A stretch of 62,977 nt of DNA from Enterococcus thailandicus (GTDB taxonomy: Bacteria > Bacillota > Bacilli > Lactobacillales > Enterococcaceae). Below are positions 1 through 8,483 of this stretch, piece by piece. The notes beneath the pieces are model-generated. The model was given only the letters and a program-made list of their open reading frames with translations. It was not told the origin of the DNA and ran no database searches. A program made the position numbers and the translations under genes. The first letter of the stretch is position 1, and each line of letters opens with the position of its first letter. Location: positions 1 through 62,977 of the forward strand of contig NZ_JXLE01000010.1 in NCBI RefSeq assembly GCF_001886265.1, read 5' to 3'.

Positions 1-1072
1 GATTTAAGCGATAAGGAACAAAACCATCAGCAGTGATTGCGAAATACGTGCTGTCTTCGTCCTTAGTTGAGTACGCAATTTTTTTCTCATCTTTCGTATA
101 GAAATTTCGTTTTTGTTCTCTATGCCAGATTTTGACGACATCACCTAGTTGAACAGATTGTTGCCCATCTGTTCCAAAATCTTCTACCACATCTCTGGCA
201 GTATTAGTACCTTTTGTTTCTTTGTAGTAGATGTTACTCAACTGATCGATGTTGCCCAATCCTCTTAACAAAGTAATTGAGTGATAAGGTGTACTAAGAT
301 AACTATTGTCCACACCTGTACCACGATAGAAACCATTTTCCCCATAATTCGAACGGATATAGTAAGAGTCATCTTTCTGACGCAAGGTATATGCACCTGC
401 GGTATAATCACTTAACCCTCGAAGCTGGATGGTACTCGCCCATTTCATCTTGATTGGCACCCATAATGTAGTTGATTGGTTATTGGATTTTCGTGTCAGT
501 GAAAGTTGAATATGGCTTTCTGATGCCTCCATTGAATCAAACTTGGGAGCTGCGACAATATATGCCTCTACGTCAGAAGCATCAATAGCCGATCCATCAT
601 CCAATGTTACATTTTTGTACATTTTAGTGATATCAAGCTCTGCTTGCTGTGTCCCCAAAGTAATCTCTTGTTCGATAGCTTCTGCAATAATTGTCATATC
701 ATCTTTTGATTCAGCATACTTATTGGCAGAGTCATTGGTAGAGTCAACTTCCATATTATTTTCATTTTCAGTTGACTGTCCTTCAGAAGATGTAGCAGAG
801 TGTGAAGTATCTTCGTTTTCTACTTGATTACTTTCTTCGTTCAAGCTGACTTTTTCTTGACTTTGGATTGCCTCTGTTGTTTCTTCAGACTCTATTTGGT
901 CCTCACCTGATTTAACTGGTACAGGTTCTTCTTCAGTTTGAATTGGTTCTAGACTTTTATTTTTTTCTTGTGCCCATACTGCTGAACTGCCGGCATTGAT
1001 GATTTGAGAAAAATTTCCGAACAGAACCGAGCCTAGCATGAAACAAATAATTATTTTAGATTTATTTTTCAT
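1..1072 (-). CDS. Large secreted/surface protein, 3' end outside window
   Basis: An uninterrupted reading frame runs from an ATG at 1072 to the left edge of the window (about 357 codons), so the C-terminus is missing. The N-terminus has a basic start and a hydrophobic segment (residues about 5-28) ending near an SxxAxA-like stretch, consistent with a signal peptide. Residues about 35-120 are a low-complexity Glu/Ser/Asn/Thr-rich stalk; after about residue 125 the sequence becomes a normal folded domain rich in Tyr, Thr and Leu. A GGGGAG ribosome binding site lies about 8 bases upstream. It follows two other exported proteins in the same direction. Family not recognised; it resembles enterococcal cell-surface adhesin precursors in layout only. 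Anchor type (LPxTG, WxL) cannot be seen here. Confidence 0.75.
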   Translation of the reverse strand, partial: MKNKSKIIICFMLGSVLFGNFSQIINAGSSAVWAQEKNKSLEPIQTEEEPVPVKSGEDQIESEETTEAIQSQEKVSLNEESNQVENEDTSHSATSSEGQSTENENNMEVDSTNDSANKYAESKDDMTIIAEAIEQEITLGTQQAELDITKMYKNVTLDDGSAIDASDVEAYIVAAPKFDSMEASESHIQLSLTRKSNNQSTTLWVPIKMKWASTIQLRGLSDYTAGAYTLRQKDDSYYIRSNYGENGFYRGTGVDNSYLSTPYHSITLLRGLGNIDQLSNIYYKETKGTNTARDVVEDFGTDGQQSVQLGDVVKIWHREQKRNFYTKDEKKIAYSTKDEDSTYFAITADGFVPYRLN

Positions 1073-1124
1073 CTTCTATCTCCCCAGTTCTTCACCACCA
1101 TTCCTAACTATGAAATCTCTTCCG

Positions 1125-1652
1125 TTAGCTGACATACAGAACGCCATCAATAGTCGATTGATTAATCTGTTTTTCCTCATCAAAAATCGTATAGATAATC
1201 ATTACTTCATGACTACCTTCCGACAAACTTTTTTTCAGCTTTACTTCAGATAGTTGGCGATTTGTGGGAATCAAACCAGATTTATATAGTTGTTCATTCC
1301 CCTCTTTCAATAAGTACTCCACTTGAATACTGTACGCATTTGTTGGCTTATTTTTCACTGCAAGTTGGGCAACATTCGTTTCTTTAGAGACTGAAATCTC
1401 ATGCTTCAAGTTAATATTGATCTTGTCTTTATCTACTTCTGACTGCATGAATTTCAACATCTGTTCATCGCTCATCACTTCAAGACCTGTTTCTAACTCA
1501 GGCAACCCACTAATTACTCTGGGCTCCGTAAAAAAACGATCCTTCAGAAAGTATGCTGTCATACCTGATGCTAAAAGGAGGATTACTAAAAATAGTAAGA
1601 CAATTAATTTTCTTTTCCTTTTTTGTTCTTCTTGATTATTGATATTATCCAT
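1125..1652 (-). CDS. Membrane-anchored extracytoplasmic protein of surface locus
   Basis: 175 residues. A short charged N-terminus rich in Lys/Arg (residues 1-15) is followed by a strong hydrophobic helix (about 16-36, LIVLLFLVILLLASG), then an extracytoplasmic domain to the end. This topology suggests a type II membrane protein with most of its mass outside. The outer domain contains alternating beta-like segments and a phrase VKNKPTNAYSIQVEYLL reminiscent of adhesion or cell-wall accessory domains, but I cannot assign a family. GGAGCG lies 5 bases before the ATG. It sits 52 bases before the large surface protein and 93 bases after the small secreted protein stop, so the three probably form one transcript. 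Role in presenting the neighbours is inference. Confidence 0.7.
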   Translation of the reverse strand: MDNINNQEEQKRKRKLIVLLFLVILLLASGMTAYFLKDRFFTEPRVISGLPELETGLEVMSDEQMLKFMQSEVDKDKININLKHEISVSKETNVAQLAVKNKPTNAYSIQVEYLLKEGNEQLYKSGLIPTNRQLSEVKLKKSLSEGSHEVMIIYTIFDEEKQINQSTIDGVLYVS

Positions 1653-1745
1653 ATGTAACGCTCCTTACTCGTGAATAAAAGAGAGAAAAAAATCTTTCAC
1701 CTCTTTAATTACGTTTCCTCATAAAGGACTCTTACAACAGTATGC

Positions 1746-2357
1746 TTACTTGATAGCAGTAAAATGTAGACCCATTTGATATTCGGGACGTAATGCAGCA
1801 TCACCACTTGCTGGAAAATAACTTGGATCAACAGAACCTACGAATGTAAATGTATCAACTGCATCTGTTCCAAGTGAAGTTAAATAGGTTTTCTTAGACA
1901 ACATTTGACCTGTCTTTTTGTGTAATGCAACTTCAGCACCATTGGAAGCTTTTATTGACAAATCTTGCTTAACATCCACTGCATTTTTTGAAGCAAAATT
2001 AGCCACCGCAATACTCAACTTAGTTGTAGTCGAATTATTTTCAATTTTATAGATTGGTGAAATAATACTAGCCGTCGGTGCACCCTGGCCATCTACGCTA
2101 TTAGCGTATAAAACTTTTGTAGGAATCGTAACATTAATAGTTGATGGATCTTCAGGATCAGTTGGTGACCCTGGATCTGTTTCATCCCATTCACCGATCC
2201 AGCCATTTACAGCTACATCTCCAGTTTCGACACCGTCGACAACTTGTGGTGTATCACTAGGATCAATATCTCCACTAGTCCATGCACTTACATTTGTTGG
2301 TGCAAAAGCAACTACTCCTCCAAGAATCAAAGTACTTACTAACAACTTTTTAATCAT
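1746..2357 (-). CDS. Small secreted cell-surface protein (WxL-locus-like)
   Basis: 203 residues from the ATG at 2357, chosen because an AGAGGCG ribosome binding site lies just before it and the protein then opens with a clean signal peptide (MIKKLLVSTLILGGVVAFA, cleavage likely after NVSA). A longer frame starting at 2447 would bury the signal peptide behind 30 basic residues. The mature part starts with a Thr/Asp/Pro-rich linker, then a beta-rich domain with IPTKVLYANS and SPIYKIENNS segments. These resemble small surface proteins found in enterococcal WxL-type clusters, but the C-terminal W-x-L motifs themselves are absent. No cysteines in the mature part. First gene of the leftward surface operon. 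Confidence 0.65.
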   Translation of the reverse strand: MIKKLLVSTLILGGVVAFAPTNVSAWTSGDIDPSDTPQVVDGVETGDVAVNGWIGEWDETDPGSPTDPEDPSTINVTIPTKVLYANSVDGQGAPTASIISPIYKIENNSTTTKLSIAVANFASKNAVDVKQDLSIKASNGAEVALHKKTGQMLSKKTYLTSLGTDAVDTFTFVGSVDPSYFPASGDAALRPEYQMGLHFTAIK

Positions 2358-3040
2358 TCTAAATCGCCTCTTTCCTCTTTTCTTTAGAACCTTCTTTACT
2401 ATTTCAGTTACATAACAGTTAGCTTGGTTAAGTAGTCGTTCTTTCATCGATCTTTGTCTATAAATAAAAGAAACGCGTAAATAGAATTAAGCCTCCAATT
2501 TTAAAAATGTCACATAACAAATAACAAGTAGGTTCAATAAAAATTCTATCATCTTATCCGACAAATGAGACAATACAAATCAAGTAGACCGGTAGACTAA
2601 AATTGTATATGCAACTACTACAAATAAATATTTTCCTCATTTTATGGAAAAATGATACTTGGAAAACAAGCTGAATCAATCAAAAAGTATGCTTTTTTGA
2701 CTAGACGATTCCTAAAGAAAAGAAGTACTATTGTATTGTGAGATAACATTAAATAAAACAAGCATATGAGTTAAGCCATCTTTTTACTTTGAAGATGTTC
2801 TTAAAGAAATGTTTTTCTATAAAATATACACGATATAATCAGTCTGATAAATAAGCTAAATTAATAACGATAATGATACAAAATGTATCAATTTACCTGT
2901 AACAACCATTTTTCACAGTTCAATATTCAATAAAAGAGCATTATTTATAGGTTTCTATCTCACCGTAAAAACGATAGCTATCTTTAGACATCGTTCTTCT
3001 CTTATCAAATAGAAATATCAAAATAGAAACGAGGCATACT
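2358..3040. promoter_or_regulatory. Divergent regulatory region of the surface locus
   Basis: 683 bases without a credible gene, very AT-rich, between the leftward surface operon and the rightward Mga-like regulator. It must contain both promoters. It holds a 17-base inverted repeat, TGATACAAAATGTATCA, at 2874-2890 (arms of 7 around AAA), a GATAGCTATC palindrome near 2970-2980, and several TATAAT-like boxes, none paired with a convincing -35 element. The size is typical of divergent control regions served by Mga/AtxA-type regulators, which bind long, poorly conserved upstream stretches. Confidence 0.45.
2874..2890. promoter_or_regulatory. 17-base inverted repeat, candidate operator
   Basis: TGATACA-AAA-TGTATCA is a perfect 7-base inverted repeat with a 3-base core in the divergent surface-locus region, 151 bases before the Mga-like gene and about 517 bases upstream of the small secreted protein start. 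It has the size of a dimer binding site. The cognate protein is unknown. Confidence 0.35.
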
Positions 3041-4501
3041 ATGATTATTTCAAATCATTTTGAGCGCGAACTCATTATTTTACACATAATACTTACTAAT
3101 AAAAGTACTACCTTGACGCTTCTATCAGAAGAAATAGCTATTCCAAAATTAACGATCAAGGGTGATATCCTTAAATTGAACAACTACTTCGTTGAGCATA
3201 CTAAAAATGAAAATGATCTTATTATTTCAAATAATCAAGGCATCATCTCGATAAACCCAATGTTTTCAGATAATATCATCACTTATTTTTATCAGCTAAA
3301 ACTTGCGCTCTCCAATAACTCTACTCTTTTTAGGCTCTGTGTCTTATTGCTTACAAATTACAGTATTTCAAAGCAACAAATTCTCGATCATTTATTTATC
3401 TCGGAAGCATATTTACTGAAACTCTGTTCACAATTGAATGGTTATCTTTCTCAATTTGATTTATCTGTCAACAGTACAAATCAAATCTACTCTCTTAAAG
3501 GAAACGAAATTTGTCTTCGCATGTTTTCATATACAATCTTGCAAGATAATTTTCAAGGAATGGAGTGGCCATTTGATTCCACAACGCCAATCGTAAATTT
3601 TGATAATAGTAATTCTGCAATTTCTTTAACCAAAAATCATGCATTGTATTTATTTAGCGAAATAGTGCAACAACGCTTTTTAAATGATAACTTTCTAGTT
3701 ATTGACCCTGATGATTCGCTCTATGACCTACTGAAACTTTTACAAGAGAGCTACGATGTAACCAAACTATTTAATAAAAGTCCGTTTGAAAATCTTTCAG
3801 AGAATGTAGCAGATTCAGAGAAGCTATATCTCAACTTTTTCGCAAGAATTTTTCTGTCCGATTTGATCTCCTCGGAAGCAAAAATTAATTTAGGAAGAAA
3901 ATTCCAAGAATTTGATCACCCTGCTTGTCGACTAGCAAATGAAATATATTCAAAATTTTCAAATGTTTTCTTGGAACCTATCAGTGCTAACGAAAACGGT
4001 ATCTATTTGTATTATTTAACGATTTTCAATATTCTCTATTCTATGATTGGTGACAAGTACGTTCTTTTCTTAGAATTGATGATTCCTGTTCCACACTTAA
4101 ATATTAATAAAACTGATGATTATATGAATCGCATCAAAAAAGAAATCGCTGAACTTTTTGAAGATAAAGCACTAGAAAATTATATTGCCGCATTGCTTTA
4201 CACTGTTTCTTCTTTTAAAAAAAGTACCACCCTAAAATTATATATTCAAATGTCCAAAGTCTTTACAGCCGTATACGTTATTGAGAAACGTATCCAAACA
4301 ATTTTCAACACCAACAATATTGTCTTTACAAATAATTTTTCCGAAGCCGATATCGTGATCACAGATAGTTTTGAAAAAAAATCAACTGACCAAATACTTT
4401 TCTACCTGGATTCCATCAACAACTCGAACAGGTGGATAGATCTTATTTCGCTCATCCAACAAAAATTTATAGAAAAAATTGATGATAGAAAGAAACAGTA
4501 G
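3041..4501 (+). CDS. Mga/AtxA-like transcriptional regulator
   Basis: 486 residues. The N-terminal 60 residues look like an Mga-type winged helix (LTLLSEEIAIPKLTIKGDI, recognition region followed by KLN). A second helix-turn-helix-like segment lies about 105-150 (SKQQILDHLFISEAYLLKL), as in Mga and AtxA, which carry two DNA-binding domains. The middle is helical and PRD-like; the C-terminal 90 residues have the alternating pattern of an EIIB-like domain (VFTAVYVIEKRI, then NFSEADIVITDS). Members of this family are stand-alone activators of surface and virulence genes in Gram-positive cocci and bacilli and may be tuned by PTS phosphorylation. GAGG precedes the ATG by 7 bases. Divergent from the surface operon, so that operon is the obvious target (inference). 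Confidence 0.8.
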   Translation: MIISNHFERELIILHIILTNKSTTLTLLSEEIAIPKLTIKGDILKLNNYFVEHTKNENDLIISNNQGIISINPMFSDNIITYFYQLKLALSNNSTLFRLCVLLLTNYSISKQQILDHLFISEAYLLKLCSQLNGYLSQFDLSVNSTNQIYSLKGNEICLRMFSYTILQDNFQGMEWPFDSTTPIVNFDNSNSAISLTKNHALYLFSEIVQQRFLNDNFLVIDPDDSLYDLLKLLQESYDVTKLFNKSPFENLSENVADSEKLYLNFFARIFLSDLISSEAKINLGRKFQEFDHPACRLANEIYSKFSNVFLEPISANENGIYLYYLTIFNILYSMIGDKYVLFLELMIPVPHLNINKTDDYMNRIKKEIAELFEDKALENYIAALLYTVSSFKKSTTLKLYIQMSKVFTAVYVIEKRIQTIFNTNNIVFTNNFSEADIVITDSFEKKSTDQILFYLDSINNSNRWIDLISLIQQKFIEKIDDRKKQ

Positions 4502-4765
4502 CCATTTCCATAAGCTATATGATTTGTAAAAAATAGGAATCTAACAGGAGAATTATGTTTCTATCTGTTAACACTTAACATGATTCAATCATCATCACCT
4601 TGTATGGACAAAGCTGTTCAACCTCTTTCATTGTTATATACTCTAAACAACTGACTTTTAACGAGACTAAAGAGATTTTTAATAGAACTTTTTACTATCA
4701 ACCCACCTACCCGTTACATTCACACGATCTAAGAATGTAACTGGGGCTAAAGACATAATAAAAAA
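4502..4765. other. Intergenic, nothing recognised
   Basis: About 260 bases after the Mga-like regulator, before the large stem-loop. AT-rich, no gene, no repeat match and no convincing promoter seen. Confidence 0.4.
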
Positions 4766-4850
4766 GCAACTTCAAATGTAGCGAGCGTCCAAGGTTAGAC
4801 TAGCAATCTAACTTTGGGCGCTCGCTTTCGGAAATTGAAGTTACTTTTTT
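4760..4850. terminator. Long bidirectional stem-loop terminator
   Basis: Between the convergent Mga-like and LysR genes. Nested arms: GCAACTTCAA (4766-4775) with TTGAAGTTAC (4835-4844), AGCGAGCG-CC (4780-4790) with GG-CGCTCGCT (4816-4826), and AAGGTTAGA (4791-4799) with TCTAACTTT (4807-4815). An A-run precedes and a T-run follows, so it can terminate both strands. At nearly 80 bases it is longer than other terminators in the window. Confidence 0.75.
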
Positions 4851-4866
4851 TATAATGATAACTAAC

Positions 4867-5781
4867 TTATTTTTTATTTGCTAATTCACTTGTTAGTATA
4901 TCCGTTAAACCTTGAATAAATCGCTGTGCTTCTACACTCAACGTACGTTTACCAGAATGAATGACGCAGAGTTGATTTGGTTGACTATCTGCTAATGGAA
5001 TAAGTTTGATTTGATCTTTGATACCACCAATAACAATTCCAGATCCAGAAGCATAAGCATCTGTTTCTAGTACTAAGTTCATCAGTGTCCCACGATCACT
5101 GGTATAAACAACTGATTCTTGTGCAGGTATCTCAATCAGATCTTCGTAAAAATAAGGAAAATTATTGCCATCTTGAGTAAAGCGTACTTGAGGGTAAGCT
5201 AACAATTCTTTTCTATGGATTTTCGTCTGTTTTGCTAGTGGATGTCCTTGTCTCAAAAAAATATGTGTAGAGAACGTATGAATCGTTCTGGCAACTAGCT
5301 CACCTTGCTGTAAATAGCGCATGATTCCAGCTTGGTTTTTTTCGTTCATGTATAGCACGCCTACTTCACTATGCTGTTCTCTCACTTCTTCAATCACTTT
5401 TGCAGTAGTCGTTTCCATGATTCTGAATTGTTTGATTTCTTGATTGAATTCTGCCATCATTTTGGCAATCAGTGGCCCTAAAAAATCATAGTGTTGAGAA
5501 GCCACAGAAAACATTTCGCGTGTTTCACTTGTTTGATAATAACTTTCAAGTGATTCTAATTGAACCAAAATTTTTTCTGCACGTTGCAAGAAATCTTGTC
5601 CTGCTTCTGTTAAATACGCGCCTCGATTTGTACGAGTAAATAAACTGATTCCTAATTCAGTTTCTAATTCTTTGATTCCGGTAGACAAGCTAGGTTGCGA
5701 AACGAATAACTTCTTAGCAGCCTCTCGAAAGCTACCATTATTCGCAACAGCAATCACATACTTCATTTGTTGGATATTCAT
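4867..5781 (-). CDS. LysR-family regulator coupled to carbonic anhydrase
   Basis: 304 residues. Residues 1-60 are the LysR winged helix (FREAAKKLFVSQPSLSTGIKELE), followed by the linker helix and a two-lobed effector-binding domain of normal length. LysR proteins bind a small co-inducer and usually control an adjacent gene. Here the ATG (5779-5781) overlaps the TGA of the carbonic anhydrase gene by 4 bases, so the regulator is in the same transcript and probably translationally coupled, unlike the usual divergent arrangement. Related to CynR/CysB-type regulators by general layout; the effector is not readable from sequence. Autoregulation and a link to CO2/bicarbonate or acid response are inference. 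Confidence 0.85.
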   Translation of the reverse strand: MNIQQMKYVIAVANNGSFREAAKKLFVSQPSLSTGIKELETELGISLFTRTNRGAYLTEAGQDFLQRAEKILVQLESLESYYQTSETREMFSVASQHYDFLGPLIAKMMAEFNQEIKQFRIMETTTAKVIEEVREQHSEVGVLYMNEKNQAGIMRYLQQGELVARTIHTFSTHIFLRQGHPLAKQTKIHRKELLAYPQVRFTQDGNNFPYFYEDLIEIPAQESVVYTSDRGTLMNLVLETDAYASGSGIVIGGIKDQIKLIPLADSQPNQLCVIHSGKRTLSVEAQRFIQGLTDILTSELANKK

Positions 5782-6482
5782 GTATTTGACTCCTCAAAAT
5801 AGTCAATTTTCCGATCATTAAGTGCTTGTAGCGGACGATTATTAGGCTGCGCATACTGTCCTTTAAATGGAGTCAGGAAGTCTTGATTTAACTGCCCAAC
5901 TTGATCCATAACAAACCACTGAATAGGGCCTGCAGTTGGGGGTGTCGTTAATGAGCCAACATAATGATAGTGGCTCTTCTTTTCAGGGAAAAATACGATT
6001 GGATTCATCCAATGTTCATGCGCTGCTAAGTCCCAGCGTTCTTCGTGATTCCGATCATAAAACCAGCCATCCTCATGTCGCAACTCATACATAACTCCAA
6101 CAACCAAGTTTTCTTGACGCTGATTCGTATGGACAAAATGAAATTCAATGTCTTCGTGTTTTCCATTGATAATATGCTCAGAAGGCAGATGGAAGTGGAT
6201 ATCTGTCAAATAAAATTCTTCACCTTGATATTTGACATAACTGATTTGGTCAAATGGTACTAAGTGGATCGTGTTTTTAAATTCTTTATCTGTGAATTTT
6301 TGACATTGATAATGGAAAGAAATCGTTTCTTTCACATCACTTACTTCTTGGCAAGTAACAAGTGGAATAGGTGATTGCAAAGAAAATTCTGCTCCTTTTG
6401 CAAACCAATCACATAAACTTGCCCAGTGCTCTGGCCCTCGCTCTCCCGAGTAGCCCCATTCAACATCCATATTTTTTTTCAA
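5778..6482 (-). CDS. Alpha-class carbonic anhydrase
   Basis: 234 residues. Interconverts CO2 and bicarbonate with a zinc ion. Zinc ligands are visible: HFH within DIHFHLPSEH (His96, His98) and His115 in EFHFVH; the Thr of SLTTPP matches the gatekeeper Thr199 region and NNRPLQ is the conserved C-terminal motif. No signal peptide, so it should act in the cytoplasm, where bicarbonate feeds carbamoyl-phosphate, fatty acid and oxaloacetate synthesis. The start is TTG at 6482 because AGGAGG lies 8 bases before it; the next ATG (6470) would be about 20 bases away. First gene of a two-gene unit with the LysR regulator. Many lactobacilli and enterococci have beta- or gamma-class enzymes instead, so an alpha-class one is of some note. 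Confidence 0.9.
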   Translation of the reverse strand: MKKNMDVEWGYSGERGPEHWASLCDWFAKGAEFSLQSPIPLVTCQEVSDVKETISFHYQCQKFTDKEFKNTIHLVPFDQISYVKYQGEEFYLTDIHFHLPSEHIINGKHEDIEFHFVHTNQRQENLVVGVMYELRHEDGWFYDRNHEERWDLAAHEHWMNPIVFFPEKKSHYHYVGSLTTPPTAGPIQWFVMDQVGQLNQDFLTPFKGQYAQPNNRPLQALNDRKIDYFEESNT

Positions 6483-6514
6483 CGCTTACGTCCTCCTGAG
6501 TCTTTCCATAAAAG

Positions 6515-7162
6515 TTAGTTCGTTCGTTTCTTTCTTTGTAAAGCGGCAGAAATATCTGCTAGAAACTCTTCTTTTCCGAAAAATTCTTGGTTCAATAGTT
6601 CTGGAAAAATAAAATCAAAGAAATAATTTACACTTGCTCGATGATCGAATTCTTTAATTGTTAAAATCGATTCAATAAACATTTCTCGGTAAACTTTTTC
6701 AGGATTATTTTTGCTAATTTCATCAAATGATTCATACAGCAAATCTACTTTATCCGCGATTGCTAGCAATTCTCCTTCAATCGTGTCATCTTTTCCTTCA
6801 AATAGGCGACGACGATAAATTTCTTGAAATTCTTCTGGGATTTCTTGATTAATAAATTCATCAGTCATTTTTTCTTCAACTGTTTGTAACATCCCTCGTA
6901 GTTCTTTATTTGCATATTTCACAGGTGTTTTGATGTCACCAATAAAGCGTTCTGTATAATCATGATTCAAAGATTTTTCATATAACAGTTTCCAATCAAT
7001 CGTCTGTCCATTAGCTTCTTCAATATCGCCTAAAACTTGTGCAATTGATGCTACTCGAAACGAATGTGCCGCCACCGTGTGTTCTGTGTGCTTGAAGAAG
7101 CCAGGCGCACGAATAATTTTTTCTAAATTATTTAATCCTAAAAGGTATTCATTTAAGCCCAT
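6515..7162 (-). CDS. HD-domain phosphohydrolase, YfbR-like nucleotidase
   Basis: 215 residues. Metal-binding HD superfamily protein: EHTVAAHSFRVA near residue 25 (His of the first ligand and the H..S..V pattern of YfbR), NHDYTE near residue 68 (the HD pair) and a later Asp in ADKVDLLYE. The YfbR/HDDC2 group are 5'-deoxyribonucleotidases, so a role in nucleotide turnover is likely. I take the ATG at 7162, which has GGAGGAG 8-10 bases before it; an upstream frame adds 19 residues that look like translated leader. It lies 32 bases before the carbonic anhydrase in the same direction and may be co-transcribed. Exact substrate unknown. Confidence 0.75.
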   Translation of the reverse strand: MGLNEYLLGLNNLEKIIRAPGFFKHTEHTVAAHSFRVASIAQVLGDIEEANGQTIDWKLLYEKSLNHDYTERFIGDIKTPVKYANKELRGMLQTVEEKMTDEFINQEIPEEFQEIYRRRLFEGKDDTIEGELLAIADKVDLLYESFDEISKNNPEKVYREMFIESILTIKEFDHRASVNYFFDFIFPELLNQEFFGKEEFLADISAALQRKKRTN

Positions 7163-7394
7163 ATTGCCATCTCTCCTCCATACTTTTCCAACAATCATAG
7201 CATTTACTCTTCGCATCATGCAATTACAAAGAACTAGATTTGCTGCTTTTTAATTTTTATTTAGCACAAATTCCACAAAAAATACTTGCACGAATAATTT
7301 TTCAATGAGTTAGCCGAGTTAAAGAATTAGTTGCAATTTTTTATTAATTTTTTTCTTTTTTATTGAGTCGTTTCCACTTTTCGGAATAAATATA

Positions 7395-8345
7395 TCAAAA
7401 CTTTTTGATAACACTCTTTCGCTCGTTCACTTGAGCAGTGATTTTAATTAATTGATCAAGATTCGGTGTTTTTGTTCCCGTTTCTTTTTTAAGCCGTTCA
7501 AAGGAACAAATAATCAACTCGATTTCTGTATAACTTCCCTGAGCTGATGCCATCAATGGTGTAGCATACATTAGTCTCAAACCAATTTTCGTCAAAAATT
7601 CATTTTGCAATAAATTTTTCTGAATCTTCGGCACAATCGGATATCCGTTTTCTTCTAAGACAGTAAACGCTTCTTTAAATGCTGAAGCCGTTATGGAAAA
7701 TAAGCGAGTTAATTCTTGTTTATTTTTCATTTTTTTTCGATAAATAAGATCTAAGCTATTCAGCACCATAATCAATGCGGCATGGCTTTTCAGCCAGTCA
7801 GGTAAAGTTGGATCTGATTGCCATTGATAATTTGTTCGAGCAAAGACTTGATTCAAAAGCTGAGTCATTTCGAACTCATTGGAATCAAGATAGATTTTCA
7901 TTTTGCCTCCATTGAAACGTAAAATTGTAATTAAGTTACCTTCCCTTGTTCCACCAGTATTTTGAAAACCAAAAAAGACTTGCTTAGCTGGATTTTTTTG
8001 AATGATTTTTTCTTTTAATAATTCTGGATTCATTTGATTGCCAACAAAAATCACTCGCTGACTGTGATTCCTAGCAATCGGTTCAATCACAGAATCAAAA
8101 TCATTGTATTTCATTGTGACAAAAATCAAATCATACTTATCTGTTGGTTCTAGCTTTGAAATTATTTTGATTGTATCTACTGTTCTTTTCTTCTGAATAA
8201 CATGTTTTAATTCAAGCCCATTTGTTTCTAAATGCTCCTTCGTCTTTCCTCTGGCAAGTATCGTTACTTCATTCTCTTTATTTTTCGCAAGAATATGTGC
8301 AAGATAGCTTCCTTGAATACCTGCACCATAAATTAATAGTTTCAT
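7395..8345 (-). CDS. Ketopantoate reductase (ApbA/PanE)-like protein
   Basis: 316 residues. N-terminal Rossmann fold with GAGIQGSYLA at residues 8-17 for NADP(H); the C-terminal helical domain contains a Lys in LKSHAALIMVLNS and a Glu in TEIELI at positions matching the catalytic Lys and Glu of PanE. PanE reduces 2-dehydropantoate to pantoate in pantothenate synthesis, but family members in lactic acid bacteria often act on other substrates, and no pan genes are adjacent. Start at 8345 has AAAAGGAG 6 bases upstream. Divergent from a TetR regulator 138 bases away, which probably controls it. Treat as a 2-hydroxyacid-type reductase of uncertain substrate. Confidence 0.75.
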   Translation of the reverse strand: MKLLIYGAGIQGSYLAHILAKNKENEVTILARGKTKEHLETNGLELKHVIQKKRTVDTIKIISKLEPTDKYDLIFVTMKYNDFDSVIEPIARNHSQRVIFVGNQMNPELLKEKIIQKNPAKQVFFGFQNTGGTREGNLITILRFNGGKMKIYLDSNEFEMTQLLNQVFARTNYQWQSDPTLPDWLKSHAALIMVLNSLDLIYRKKMKNKQELTRLFSITASAFKEAFTVLEENGYPIVPKIQKNLLQNEFLTKIGLRLMYATPLMASAQGSYTEIELIICSFERLKKETGTKTPNLDQLIKITAQVNERKSVIKKF

Positions 8346-8483
8346 TTTTTCTCCTTTTATGAACACCTGTTTATAATTCAACGAACATCCAGTATAATAA
8401 ACAGACCAAAGTCAGCAATCAATCATCAAAAATGACAATCTGTTGATTAACGAACAAATCACTTAACATGACAGGAGAATCAC
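8346..8483. promoter_or_regulatory. Divergent reductase/TetR promoter region
   Basis: Leftward: TTGCTG and TATACT boxes 16 bases apart, the latter overlapping 8393-8398. Rightward: TATAAT at the same place with only a weak -35. The overlap would let one bound repressor shut both genes. A loose TGTT-N8-AACA inverted repeat is seen near 8442-8457 as a possible operator. Confidence 0.4.

Noticed and set aside
1125-1652. DUF916/DUF3324 WxL-locus protein
   Set aside because: Too short, with the membrane helix at the N-terminus and not the C-terminus; the typical domain order is absent.
1746-2447. Longer form of the small secreted protein starting at 2447
   Set aside because: It would place 30 basic residues before an otherwise clean signal peptide; AGAGGCG supports the ATG at 2357.
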